Part shown: one piece after another, positions 1 through 11,525 of the stretch
Position numbering within the stretch: position 1 is the first letter of the stretch
Layout: each line of letters begins with the position of its first letter
NCBI GenBank assembly: GCA_954871525.1
Contig: OX940863.1
Coordinates: forward strand, 23,882,001 to 23,946,000
Reading direction: 5' to 3'
From: Parietaria judaica
Lineage: Eukaryota; Streptophyta; Magnoliopsida; Rosales; Urticaceae
Length of the DNA stretch: 64,000 nt
Program-made: the position numbers and the translations under genes
The notes under the pieces: model-generated
Seen by the model: only the letters and a program-made list of their open reading frames with translations
Databases searched by the model: none
Told to the model about the DNA's origin: nothing

Positions 1-543
1 ACTTAACATACACATACACTTCACCTAATAATTTAACTTAATATTATACACTTAACATACATATTAACTTCACCTAACATACATATACACTTAATATTAT
101 ACACTTCAACTAATATTAAATTTGTTAACATACATATACAATTAACATGCATATTCATTTAATATTACACACTTAACATACATATTCACTTCACATAATA
201 ATTTGACTTAATATTATACACATCAACTAATAAAGTGACTTAATATTATACATTTCACCTACATATTTAAGTTACAAACGTGTTTTGTTGTATACAATTA
301 TGTCTTGTATTTATTAAATATGTAGTTTTGAACCTATATAAATATCTTGCTTAAATACTCAAATATTTTTTACAAAATATCCGTCGAAAACCCCATCGGC
401 ATGCGGTATGCCCATGCGAAAAGTGCGGTATATGCGGCATGCCCTTTTTTTACGATTTTCTCATCGACATACTCATCGGCAAGCGATATATCCGTAAAAC
501 GAAAAATGCGAAACGACATCGGCAAGCGACATTTTAAACCTTG
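1..543. mobile_element. Right part of a non-autonomous hAT-like element (entry truncated by window edge)
   Basis: The AT-rich text (repeated TTAACATACA/CACTTCACCT words), followed by a GCATGCGG/GGCAAGCGA segment and the end TTTTAAACCTTG, is the same as the right two thirds of the element at 56359-57335, in the same orientation. That second copy has a clear left end (CAAGGT) and an 8-bp target duplication, so this is the right end of a family member whose left end lies before the window. No coding capacity is visible. The hAT-like assignment rests on the 8-bp target duplications of the two relatives; the superfamily is an inference. Confidence 0.6.
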
Positions 544-2064
544 CACTAAACTAAACACTTGATGTGAAGGGGTCTGTAAACTAAAAAAAAAAAAATTCCC
601 CATTTGACTTAGAAAACTTTTTTTTTTTTTTTCTGGATAAATTCATCAAATCAATCGAATTCTAAGTTGTACAACTGAATATGTCTTAGTCTTATATCTT
701 ATATATATTTAAAAATTATGAACCACCAATCAATAATTCATGATAATTACAAAGTTTGAATTTTTTTTTAAATGATTCATCAAAACTACTATATATAATA
801 CAATACATGTGATGATATGTTATAACAAGATTGCCACAAACTAGAGCACGAAAAAATTTATAGATAATAATTATAATATACACATGGTGTTAATTTAAAT
901 TTACGGTCTGTATTCGCCCCCTCTTGTTTGATTTTCTGGCTCCGACACTGGCCACTGCACCGATGACTCTCTCTGGCACGTGCACGACTTCCGTCGACTC
1001 CAATCTGAGTCGCTAATACTCTCCCTCTCGCAGTGAAAGGTGCCTCCACTCCGAGACGTGTTGGTTCAGTTCTTGATGAAGCCTCTGCAGCTCTGCCTCG
1101 GCTATTGACTCGTCTAATTTCAGTTTCTTTTCGGCAGTTTTGTTCGAGCATCGCTTTGACTCGTCTAGTTTCTGTTTCTTTCCGGAAGCAAGTCTACGAT
1201 GTACAATTTGCAAAAACAAAACGGTATATCATGTTGAAATCCATTGTTAAATGTTAATGATGTTGATATTTATTTTTATTTTTTATTTTAATGAATTTGA
1301 GGGTGGAAACTGTTAAAAATATGAGCTCAGTTGATAAGATGTTAAAATTACTACCGTGAACTACCTTCTTCAACCGATTTTGCTGTGTATCTTTTTTTCT
1401 TTTTTCTTTATTATAAATGATTTGGGTCTTTTTCATAGTTCATTATGAATGGTGAATATTTTTTAAGCTTATTTTATTTTATATATATTCGATTATTTGC
1501 TCTGTTTCCAAAGCTCTTTTTAAGTATTCGATTATTTGCTCTGTTTTCAAAGCTCTTTCGCCGTTTCTCCGTCGAGACTCTTTTCACTAGATTTTGGTTT
1601 CAATTTACGCTAATATTCTACGAAGATGAAACGGTCGTATGGAAACAAACATTAATGCGATGGATAGATATGTTTCACTTTGCTATAATCTAATTGCGGA
1701 ACATTCAAAACGTGTACGTTTTAATAATTTAGTTCCTCCCACGCGCGGGTAATATTCTTTTTCACTGGATTTGGTTCCATTTTTTGTAAAAAGCCTTGAG
1801 AGTTAATTCTGGTGCATTGTTTCTACTTCCGTTGACTTTTTAGGGATTTTCTCAATCTGTGAGTCCTTTGAGATTCTTTTCGCTCAGATTTTGGTTTTAT
1901 TTTTCGTCATAAATTTGAAAGCCTTGATTATGTGTCTTTTAATTTTTCAGAACTTCTCTTAATGTGTGCCCTTAAGTTGCTGTTTTTTATTTATTTTTTG
2001 AATGGACCTTAGTTGCTGTTTTGTAAGATAACTTTCTGCTTCATGTACTATGATTTCAGTTACT

Positions 2065-2102
<38 letters not shown>

Positions 2103-2996
2103 TTTTAGTTACTATACGCCATATAAATTCCTATAAGAGAAGTGATTTTGACTCTTGCTCTGCTCTGCTATTGACTAAATAGTTTTTGGTACTTTAAAAT
2201 TCATTCAAGACTATTGAATCAATTGTATTTATACTAAAGCCACGGCTTAATTCATTTGTATATTTGGGTTCTAAATAGTAGTTTTCTTACACTTTCACTG
2301 TCATGTTTTAGGCCATGTTTCATTTCATCAAAACCCCTCCTTCAATTGACCAAATCCCTAGCTTTTTGAGTTGTATGGATAAAACCGAGGTCCCTATAAT
2401 GAAGGAAGCCGAGATGGCCAGATTTATGATTTTTGTCCCCGGGTTTAGGTTTTTGCATGCTCCGAAAGAAACTCAGTTTCGGAACTCCACTTGCATGGGC
2501 TGATTCCGAAACCGAGTCTCTCAAAGACACATGGTGGTTTTTCTCTTTTGACCTTTTATAAAGACGATACTGTCCTTTTGACAAATTTTGCTCTGTCATG
2601 TCTCTTAGAATCTAAAATTAGCGCTTTTAACGCTTCCTCTCACTTTTGTTTTTCCTAGTTCTGAGTAGCACTGATCGTTTGTTTCTTCATGATATCGGTT
2701 TTGAGCTGGATCGAGTGATCGACTATTTGTGAAAATGATTCAAGACAATTATATCTCAAGTGAACAATTAGTTCTAGTTATATTGTATATTAATCATTTG
2801 CATTATGTTTTCAAACATTGTTTTGTTTCAAGTCCCGGATTTCCGCTATCAATCAATACTGTGCTTTTAAAATGATGACTAGCAATCAGCAAACTAAGTA
2901 CTAAGTATGTAAAAAAGTACTTAACTCCAGAAACGTGCCATTTGTGCAGTGTATTTTCCTCAACGAGTGTAAGGATTTCCCATCTCGTGTTTGCAA
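544..2996. other. Intergenic, AT-rich; no convincing gene
   Basis: Only short open frames occur. A 39-bp-period imperfect duplication lies at 1486-1559. An (AT)n run lies at 2068-2099. On the minus strand at about 1013-1200 there is a lysine/glutamate-rich open stretch in which a KLDES-type unit occurs twice, preceded by an AG acceptor-like site. It could be an exon relic, but nothing downstream supports it. No tRNA, rRNA or known domain was recognised. Confidence 0.5.
2068..2099. repeat. (AT)n microsatellite
   Basis: About 16 uninterrupted AT dinucleotides. Similar runs occur at 10167-10210, 29521-29540 and 51594-51627. Confidence 0.9.
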
Positions 2997-4199
2997 CTAC
3001 GGTTTGTCACCTGAAAACAGGCAGACATTTCATAGGAAAGATTAAATGCAATTTCTTTTAATTGTCGGAAATTGAGAATCACAAACCTTCGACTTGCGAT
3101 CCTCCGGACTTCTGTTTTTCCTCATCCGCCTCAGCTTCGATCCCTTGGTTTTCTGTTAAACACACATTTTATTTAACAATAATCACAACAAAATTGAGAA
3201 TTGAGAATCAAGAAATCACGAACCTTCGGTTTGAGCGACTTCGACATTCTGATTTTCCTCTCCTGTCTCAGCTTCGGCTTTGATCTCTTGATTTTCTGTT
3301 ATACACACATTTTATTAAACAATTATCACAACAAAACTGAGATTAAGAATCGAGAAATCACGAACCTTCAGTTTGAGAGACTTCGACTTTCTGATTTTCC
3401 TCCCCTGTCTCAGCTTCAGCTTCAGCTTCGATCTCTAGATTTTCTGTTATATACACATAATTATCACAACAAAATTGAGAATTTAGAATCGAGAAATCGA
3501 ACCTTCGATCTGAGAGACTTCCGATAAGGAAGATACCACCACCGATTCAAGCATCTGCATGCTGCTGAGATCGTATTGAAACCTAGCTTCCATTGACGCG
3601 TATTCCGATTCATAAGCCGCCTTCATCTTTCTCAGCTCGGTCTCCTCGTAGACACGAGCGAAACGTTGAACCGCGTCTGCCACTAGATGATGACCATCGG
3701 GATGAAGAGGAGCTTCATCGTGCTGCTCAGCTACCGGAGCCGGAGGAGCTTCATCGTGCTGCTCAGCCGCCGGAGGAGCTTCATCGTGCTGCTCAGCCGC
3801 CGGAGGAGCTTCATCGTGCTGCTCAGCCGCCGGAGGAGCTTCATCCTGCTGCTCAGCCGCCGGAGGAGCTTCATCGTGCTGCTCAGCCGCCGGAGGAGCT
3901 TCATCCTGCTGCTCAGCCGCCGGAGGAGCTTCATCGTGCTGCTCAGCCGCCGGAGGAGCTTCATCGTGCTGCTCAGCCGCCGGAGGAGCTTCATCGTGCT
4001 GCTCAGCCGCCGGAGGAGCTTCATCGTGCTGCTCAGCCGCTGGAGGAGCTTCATCGTGCTGCTCAGCCGCCGGAGGAGCTTCACCAGGCGGAGGAAGATC
4101 ATCGCCGTCGACCTCCACCACCTCAACTCGCGGATTGCGCCTACTCCGATGAACTCGCACAGTCTCTTCCCACCTCGGATTCAAACGCTCTCTCCTCAT
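2997..4199 (-). CDS. Acidic coiled-coil protein with 10-residue repeats; five-exon model with tandemly duplicated exons
   Basis: Spliced model of 308 aa: exon 1 4199-3503, exon 2 3443-3366, exon 3 3295-3224, exon 4 3152-3087, exon 5 3010-2997 (stop TAG). All introns are GT-AG, 59-76 bp and phase 1, so the frame is kept throughout. Residues 1-40 are Arg-rich then acidic. Next come 11 perfect or near-perfect copies of EAPPAAEQHD plus a variant. A helical segment follows (LVADAVQRFARVYEETELRK onward) resembling the C-terminal helix of SIP1/ASIL-type trihelix factors, then a Glu-rich tail encoded by exons 2-4. No trihelix DNA-binding domain is present, so the family link is weak. The 52558-53082 gene has a similar design (proline-rich N-half with an R-x-PRVEV motif, then a helix). 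Function unknown. The start is the first ATG, about 60 bp downstream of a TATA box. The last exon is the least certain part; without it the frame ends two codons into the intron. Confidence 0.6.
3087..3503 (-). repeat. Tandem exon+intron duplication, period ~137-142 bp
   Basis: Four donor sites (3503, 3366, 3224, 3087) all read GAAG followed by GTTCG or GTTTG. Three acceptors all follow ATAACAG or TTAACAG and open an exon starting AAAA. The introns share TCTCAATTTTGTTGTGAT. Exons are 78, 72 and 66 bp, all multiples of three. They encode diverged versions of a unit beginning EN(L/Q)(E/G)I and ending (S/A)Q(T/V)E. The 3' end of exon 1 (EVSQIE) belongs to the same unit. Confidence 0.85.
3711..4090 (-). 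repeat. 30-bp coding minisatellite, ~12 copies
   Basis: The unit AGCTTCATCGTGCTGCTCAG plus CCGCCGGAGG (plus-strand sense) repeats with only a few substitutions (for example GTG/CTG at two copies, and an inserted ACCGGAG variant at the first). Because the period is a multiple of three, several frames on both strands stay open. Only the minus-strand frame continues on both sides into a plausible protein. Confidence 0.95.
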
Positions 4200-4260
4200 T
4201 CTGAGAGAATTTTGGAGGCAAACAGAAAAATCGAAGACTGCGAGCCAAACAGAAAATCGA

Positions 4261-4270
4261 GTTTATATAT
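4261..4270 (-). promoter_or_regulatory. TATA box for the 2997-4199 gene
   Basis: On the minus strand the sequence reads ATATATAAAC, about 62 bp upstream of the ATG. This is a normal plant TATA distance with a 5' leader of roughly 30 bases. No other core element was identified. Confidence 0.5.
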
Positions 4271-4299
4271 ATTTTGTATGCTGAAAAATATTATAATAT

Positions 4300-5040
4300 T
4301 ATATTAGGAATGGGGTCACGAGATCGAATCTTAGTCGCAGCATAATTGCTTGTATTTTTGTACAATCGAAGCTTCTTTTGCCTTAAGTTCAACAGCACAT
4401 AACGACACAAACCAAGTTGTAAACGACATCAAATTTCCCTTTATAGAAGATGAATGGAAATTATATTATAATAGATTTTATAATCATTGTTTTAGACGTG
4501 TATATCCTAGTCGCGAAAATAAAATATAAATAAGAGCTGAAATTATGAGGTAAAACTCTCCATGTTATTTGTGAGCCTCAAACATATGATTGGGTTTGAA
4601 AAAGTATGAAAGTATTTGGTTTTTTCGTGGATTATTCTCAATCCTGAGAGATCCTCGAATTAATTATCTAGATTAAACACGTAAGTCAAACTTCAACGAC
4701 TTTTGCCGCCTAGGGATTGCCACCGATTGCTCCTCAGATTGCGTGCGCCTTGTGCTCGGATCACGGCTTGAAAATTATCGGTCCACCAAGTCGCTGCGGG
4801 AACTCTATACGGTATAGCTCGAAAACACCTCGTCGAATTTACTAGATCCTCCTCGGCGTTGGATGACGGCTAGGTCTCGCACACGGGTGCAAATTCTCAT
4901 GAGGAAATTATGATTAGGATGCCTAATGTGTGTCATTAACGGGGTATATATAACTCGAAACTTTAATAACCTAATGAGTTTTGATCATTAAATGAGTCAT
5001 CTATTATGTCATTTAATTAAAAATAATTCATTTATGACAA
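4300..5040. other. Non-coding, LTR-like debris
   Basis: There is no open frame of note. The 4680-4990 part has the mixed composition of a plant LTR: on the minus strand a GTTATATATACCCC TATA-like box at about 4944-4957 precedes a moderately GC-rich leader. No TG...CA pair or target duplication could be matched, so this is only a guess. One copy of the recurrent motif ACTTTTGCCGC sits at 4699-4709. Confidence 0.3.
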
Positions 5041-5059
5041 CTTACCAGGCTCCGAGTGG

Positions 5060-6275
5060 GCCCCGGAAGCCCATTGGGCGTGTGGTAGAGCTGAAACTCG
5101 CGACGCGACTGTTCATCTCGCGACGAGTCGCGACGCGAGCTCGGGAATCGCGACGAATCGCAATTGAATGGCTGGAATCGCGATGGATCGCGAACACGTG
5201 GCTGCATCGCGATGGGGGAGGTGGCAATCCGCGTTTCACGATCGACGGCTCACATTGTGCCACGTCATCGATCCGTGTGAGGGAAAAAGTTGTGTTTCTT
5301 TGTGGCGTAAATAACCCAATTTTTACCCGAATTTTATTACCCAACCACAATTATTACCCACTTTACTCGAATTTCAAATTTCAAAAAAATTTCACCCACT
5401 ATCTCCTCACAATTATTCACCCACTTCACCCACCATAATAATTATTCACCCACCCCACTCTCTCCTCAAACCCTATAAATACCACATCTTCCACCCTCAT
5501 TTCCTCACACCAATCTTCTATTCTTCTCTCCAATTCTCTCAATTTTCTAAGGAGGTAATGACTGAAAGGTTTAACGCCTTATTCCCCGAGTGATGCAAAG
5601 TAACCGCCAATGATGTGCTATTTCCTCTCTTGGTTTTATGTCCCTAAGGAGGGTTTTACAAGAGAGATTTTAGTGAGGCATCTTGTAATATTTACACTGA
5701 ATATTTACAGCTTTCTTCCACCTTATTGTAATATTCACAATGAATAATACAACTTTTTTTTTTAAATATCTCGTCTTATCATATTTATTTATATGTTAAT
5801 TAAATTTGTTAAAATTATTAATATGTTACAAACTAATATTTATTAGCATATGTTACAAATTAAAAATTAACAATAAAAATCAAGATTATTAATATGTTAC
5901 AAAATAATAAATTATAACATACTTAAATATTAATTTTGAAAAAAATAAATTATAGATAATAATTTTAAATAATTAACATACTTAAATATAATTTTGAAAT
6001 AATTAATAAAGTTTGATAATTAAATTCGGGTAAAAAGTACTAAAAATAAACATTTCAAGAAAACAGGTACATATGCCACATACATCGCCCAACGAGTCGC
6101 GACAAATCGCGAGCCATCGCGAGCTGCACGAGTCGCGACGCGTCGCGACGTGAACAGTCGCGATTTTTGGCGATTTGGTCGCGACTCGCCGCGACGTCGC
6201 CAGCTGCAGCTCTAGCGTGTGGGCCCGTTTGGGTCTAATGCCAATATGAGCGCATTCTGTGTGTGGGCCCATTTG
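5060..6275. mobile_element. Non-autonomous DNA element with inverted TCGCGA-rich subterminal arrays
   Basis: Left arm 5090-5215 and right arm 6085-6225 are dense in TCGCGA words. They match in inverted orientation: the left arm has TAGAGCTG then CGACTGTTCATCTCGCGACG; the inverted right arm has TAGAGCTG then CGACTGTTCACGTCGCGACG. The centre has a CCTATAAATACC TATA box at about 5471 and a leader, but no long open frame. At about 5650-5680 the AAGGAGGGTTTTACAAG and TTTTAGTGAGGCA words resemble the tail of copia elements, so the centre may be composite. Exact ends and target duplication were not found. The superfamily is undetermined. Confidence 0.5.
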
Positions 6276-7072
6276 GGTCCAAAGCTATAAAATAAATTTA
6301 GCTAATTTATTTAGGGCTGTGACACTAGTGCACATTATAACATTTAAACTACGTTTTTTTTTGTTGCGGAATCGAGCGTCGTGCAAAGTTTTTGCACGAC
6401 GGTTTGAAAACGTCCGGTATTTTAATGAACTAATAATACTATTACAACTAATGTTCCAAAAGTCCAACAACATAAAAACAGATGTATGTGAGCTAAAACA
6501 GTGTTTCATTATTCATCGAGATATTTTTTTTTTCTTAGGAATCTTATTGTAAACCTGGCGGTAGGCGGATTCATAACACACAAAGCCGGAGCCCTGGGCC
6601 CAAGTCAAGAACACGACCGGCCAAGAAGATCTAGGCGACCCTAGGTTGCTTATAACTTTATATGTATTTTTAGGCTGATTATGTTATTTATTTTGATAGT
6701 AACATTCAAATTATTTCTGTAATCAAATTCAATCTCTTTTAAGAATCGAGTATTATAATTCTTCATACCAATTTGTGTCCTTTATGTTCGCGAATTCGCC
6801 ATGGCTTTCCTTTCGACGACGGATTATCAAGCTTAATGAGCTACCAAGTAAATGAATTAAATGCCGGAAAAAATCAGTATGATTAGCCCGTGTTCACACG
6901 TATCTTTTTTCTGTAAGTATTGGCCTAGTCAGCCCCTCGAGTTTAAGTTAAATGCATCATCCCATGCCGTTCAATAATTTATGCTCGTCAAAAGGAGCAC
7001 ACATCCGCATTCCGTTTAAAAACTAACGTGTTCATGAATACATTATAAACAAGACTCGAAAGATAGAAAGGC
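6276..7072. other. Intergenic with a perfect 11-bp hairpin
   Basis: No coding signal. CGTCGTGCAAA (6377-6387) and TTTGCACGACG (6391-6401) form a perfect stem with a 3-base loop. The rest is AT-rich spacer and the 3' flank of the F-box gene. Confidence 0.5.
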
Positions 7073-8954
7073 CTATCTAGCTTTCCTTTTCTGTTTACGT
7101 TGTTCTATCACGGTTTCATCCTTCTGATCCGTTGCAGTTGTACCATCATCCCAATCCAATAGGAACCGTACTTTTTTATTCAATTCAAAAATCGAGAGTT
7201 GATCCAACGCAAGACGAAATTGATAGTACTCGATCCCATCGCTTTTATCATTCAACGACAAATCTCCATTAAAATCAATCTTTGCAGCTTTCAAGCCGTG
7301 ATGCCAACACATCCTCTTGGTCCCCTTGCAGCACGACCGGTCTTCACTTCGTAGCAGCTTCTCACAGAGAATCTATACATAGCATTCAGGATTCACAAAT
7401 AGAAGAAAAGCATACTCCACAACTAAGAGAATTATAAACCCCTAGTTTACACAAAAACTCAATAAAAAGGAAAATCAAAGCGGAACTTCTCATACCTTTT
7501 GGAGACTAATCTCGACATGGTCATTTGTAGCGAAAGATATAATCTTCGGACGACAGCTCCAGAACACTCCTTCCAAAAGAGCAGCAGAACGAGATTCGTC
7601 TATACAATTCTGGCATTTGAGTTCCAAATGATCCACTTTGACTAATGTTGGATTCTCATCTTCTCCCGCCGCTTTTGAATCAAAACAGACCTACCACCCG
7701 AAAAGAAACAGTCAGCAGCGAGAAGAACCCTTTGTCCCAAAGTCAATAGAAAAAAAAAAAAAAAGATACTTCGAACCTTAATCAAAAGCCACACATATAT
7801 ACCTCGTTGCCAAAGAAAGATATTGTCAAATATTTAAGCCGAGTTGGGATTTCGAGGAATCTTCTCAAGTCAACAAACTTAGAGCTGTCGATTACAACTC
7901 TAGCCGGAGCGTCCAAGTTATATATCACATCCATGTTGCCACGAAAAAATTTTGACGACAGTTGAGGAAATTTCACAATGGTACCTTCATATGTGAATTT
8001 CGATAATGATGGGGCATTGATGAAAATAGATTCAATCTCACTGCAGTGATTAATCTTGAGAGACTTGAGCTGCAAATGCGAGATCCTAACCTTTTCTAGA
8101 TCTTGGCAAGAGGTAAGTGTAACAGCCTCGAGGCCGGGAAATCTCGACATTAATACACCAATTTCCTCATCAATGATTTCACTATCCTCTACTTCTAAAT
8201 CTTTCAGAGCAAGGCAGGACCTCAAATCAGACACCCATGGCATGAAATCCTGGCACCGGAAGTGCAGCAGAGATGGGGCATCAACGACGATCCTCTTGTT
8301 TTCATGCACCATCGACATCTCTAACCACTCGAGTTTGTTGAGTTTGGAGATCTCGATGTTCTTAACGCCAGAGATGCGCCAAAACACAAGTTCCGTGATG
8401 TTGGGGCAGTTGCTAGTGATATCTCGGATGATTTTCTCGCTCATGTTGACATCAAACAAAATCAACCTTTGAAGATTGAAAAACTTGGAGGAACCCGCAC
8501 TTGAGTTTGTAGAAAACGTTGTCTCCGAAAGAGGATACGGAATACGTTGGTCGGCCGGATGGAGAAAGGCTCGAAATGTCAATTGACAAACGCCGCTGCG
8601 AAGAGCAAAAGGGAGCCAAGCATTGATGAGCGGAAACGAGCAGGCATGGACGCCACGAACATGGAGAAAAAAGCTCTCTATCCGTAGCCTGCTCTGAGCG
8701 AATGTTTGCACGGCTTGATCTACAAAGTTCAAGAACTCTTCGAGTCGCTCCCGGTAGTCCAGCGCGTACTTGTCTACGTTCTTCATCATATGATCGTCTT
8801 GGTCGAAACAGAGTATGGGATTGGACTTAAAAGTAGAGTTCCAATGTTTAGACAGCAAAGATGTTCTAACAGCCTCTGCTAGCGGAAGATACGACTGAAT
8901 ATGATGCAAGATAAATAGCGGTAGCTCCGATATCAGATCGCCCTTACACCCCAT
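7073..8954 (-). CDS. F-box/LRR protein, three exons
   Basis: Exon 1 8954-7803, exon 2 7690-7496, exon 3 7372-7073. All junctions are GT-AG and phase 0, giving 548 aa. Residues ~5-45 form an F-box (DLISELPLFILHHI onward, LSKHW), which in this family binds SKP1 of an SCF ubiquitin ligase. Residues ~160-340 carry irregular plant LRRs (FFNLQRLILF, NCPNITELVFW, DAPSLLHFRC), the likely substrate-binding face. The C-terminal exon includes HHGLKAAKIDFNG and FLLDWDD, conserved in the tandem copies at 40-47 kb. The model is supported by that paralogue, which has the same intron positions and an identical exon 2 length of 195 bp. The substrate is unknown. No frameshift or stop is seen, so it is probably functional. 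Confidence 0.85.
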
Positions 8955-9616
8955 ACTAAGCTTTCAAGCAAAATCCAAATCCTAAATTTCAAACAAATGA
9001 TTAGGAAACAGATACAATGGTTAAACTTAGAGGTACCAATAAAATTAATTATTTGAGGCACAAGTACCAATAGTTTTCTAAACAGTAATGATAAGTACTT
9101 ATTCTTTCTTTTCTCTTTTTGGCCGGAGAATATATAAGTTGCATGTCTTACAGTATTGATACTTCTTTGTCCGGCTAAAAAAGTGGTATTTATCGTTACC
9201 GTTTTAAAATATATAGGTACTTGTGCCGCTATTATCCCTAAAGTTAGTCATGATCAAATGCAAAGCTACAAAGATGAAACTTTTGATTTCATATCTCCCA
9301 ATTTCGGAAGAAAAGGAATTTTCAAGGCTCTGGGCAGCTTAGAAATTAGAGAAAGAATCAAGTATAAATCCAACCCCATATCATAAACCTAACATGTCAG
9401 ATTATGTATCGAACCAAGTCTCTAAAATTATAATTATAAGGAGAATCAAAACCCATCTAAAAAAAATCAGAAACCGAAAGCTGAATCGAAGAATCTCAAG
9501 CCTAAGAACTATCTGATGACCGAATTAGATAAACCTAACCTTAGGATAGGAAGTCGCCGTAGGGAAGCGAGAAGGGCCGGTATATACGAACTTATTAATA
9601 ATATTAATTGATTGAA
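8955..9616. other. Upstream region of the F-box gene
   Basis: The first ~50 bases upstream of the ATG (ACTAAGCTT and CCTAAATTTCAAACAAA, plus-strand sense) are conserved with the 5' flanks of the array copies, including an acceptor-like AAATTTAG on the minus strand. A 5'-UTR intron is therefore possible. The remainder is AT-rich with no gene seen. Confidence 0.4.
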
Positions 9617-9624
9617 AGTGATAT

Positions 9625-10167
9625 CAAGCTTCTAACTTACCGAATTTGTTTCTTGCCGTTTTCGACGGATTTTTCGATAAATTACCGATTAACCGACATA
9701 AATTTGATGATTAATGACGGATTATCGACACTTTTCAATACTTTTCGTCGGAAAACTTATAAAATATTTTTAAGCTTATATTTGCCTAATTTTAAAATAG
9801 TGTGTTAAAAATACTAAAAAATAAAAGTATGTCATGATAATTATTGATTCTATTCTATTATTTAATAGCATGTCATGATATAAAAAATAATATCATACAC
9901 AAACATATATAAATAAAATCATACACAAAAACATATAATTCTATCACATAAACTTAGAAGACTTTTGCCGCAACTATGAGAAAATCTGAATTAAGCTCAA
10001 ATCTGAAAATAAGTTACACTAAAATCTCATATGATTATTTTAAAAAATATTTAAGCAATGAAAACACCAAAAAAAAAATTTGAATAGATTACCTCACAAA
10101 TCACAAAAGATAAACTTAGAAGACTTTTGCCGCAATTATGAGAAAATCCGAACTAAGCTCAAATATG

Positions 10168-10216
<49 letters not shown>

Positions 10217-11517
10217 CAAGGTTCTAAATATCGATATCGATATCGTTTCGCACTCTCCAATTTACGGATATATCGCTTGCCGACGGGCATGCCGATGGAT
10301 AAATCCGAAGAAAAAGATATATCGCTTGCCGAGAATATCGCATAATTTCGCGGATATATCGCATGCCGATCAAAATATCGGCGGATATTTTCGAAAATAT
10401 TTTTATTATTTCAATCATATTTTTATATAGTTTTTGAATTACCAATTTAATAAATATGACACGTAGTTATAGCCTAGAAAACACTCATAAATCATAATAT
10501 AACACAAACATATAACATAAAAGTCATACCTCGTAACATAATGTCGACATAACATAAAATAAGTTAGACATTATAATAAAGTCATAGAGTACAAACATAA
10601 ATATGAAGCACAATTCTAAATGCCGATATCGATGTCTTTTCGCACTCTCTATTATACGGATATATTGACGCTTGCCGACGGATAAATGAGAATAAATGGA
10701 TATATCGATTTTCTATGAATATCAACAAATCAACAAATCATAACAAAATATGTACATTTCTAGTAAATTCTCAAATTCAAAACTTTATATACTTTTGCCT
10801 AACAAGCATAATAATCCGAATTTAACCTATATCTAACAAAATAATTATATAATAAGTCATCAAAACATGTTTTCATAAAAAAAAAATATTCATAAGAATG
10901 CAAAAAAACAAACAAAAGATGATAAAGTTCCAATCTTACTCATTTCTAAACATAAATCTCATATGAAACTAACTCTTTATATTTGAACTAATGAAAATGC
11001 CCTAAAAATCGTATAAATGAGTATATATCAAAAAAGAAATGATTGATTCATATAGATTTAACAATTATAAGTCATTAATTTACCAAAAACTACAAAAAAT
11101 TTTTCCAAGAAATTCGGTTTAAAAATGAATAAATTAAAACTTTAGAAACTTATGCCAATAATCGATTAATCAGTGAAAATATAAGAATCTATCGAAAAAT
11201 TGGCAACTTACCAGTCCGAAAATCAAGTTTTCGTATAAGATTTTGTTGTCGGTTGTCGAAAAGACCGAAAAATCTCTATTTTCCAGTGGTAAGCGTGAAA
11301 ATTGTATAAGATTTGGTCATCGGCTGTTGAAAAGACCGAAAAGTCTCTAAAAATTAATTTTTTTAATTGACCGAAAAATGCCAGATTTTTACACTGAAAA
11401 AGCGAAAATCGACAGGTAAAAAGGTTATCGATTTTCGCCGAAAAGTTCATAAAACGATAACTGGTATGACCGAATATTTACCGATAAGACCGAAAATCGA
11501 CGAAAAGTCGAACCTTG
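9625..11517. mobile_element. Non-autonomous hAT-like element with 8-bp target duplication
   Basis: The ends are CAAGCTTC (left) and GAACCTTG (right), imperfect inverted repeats. They are flanked by an exact AGTGATAT duplication at 9617-9624 and 11518-11525. Subterminal regions are rich in CGATA/TCGG words in opposite orientations. At 10216 a further end-like CAAGGTTC followed by GATATCGATATCG suggests a second, partly overlapping copy. Internal repeats: 9951-10010 and 10109-10170 (same ~60 bp), 11233-11277 and 11303-11347 (70-bp offset), and (AT)n at 10167-10210. No transposase frame is visible. The TSD length points to hAT; this is inference. Confidence 0.65.
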
Positions 11518-11525
11518 AGTGATAT

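Noticed and set aside
3593..4307. Long plus-strand and second minus-strand open frames over the 30-bp minisatellite
   Set aside because: The repeat length is a multiple of three, which keeps several frames open. Only the minus-strand frame extends into non-repetitive plausible protein and spliced exons.
8056..8472. 138-aa plus-strand frame
   Set aside because: Antisense to exon 1 of the 7.1-9.0 kb F-box gene; no independent evidence.
10080..10430. 116-aa frame with a long IY repeat
   Set aside because: Created by an (AT)n microsatellite within a hAT-like element.
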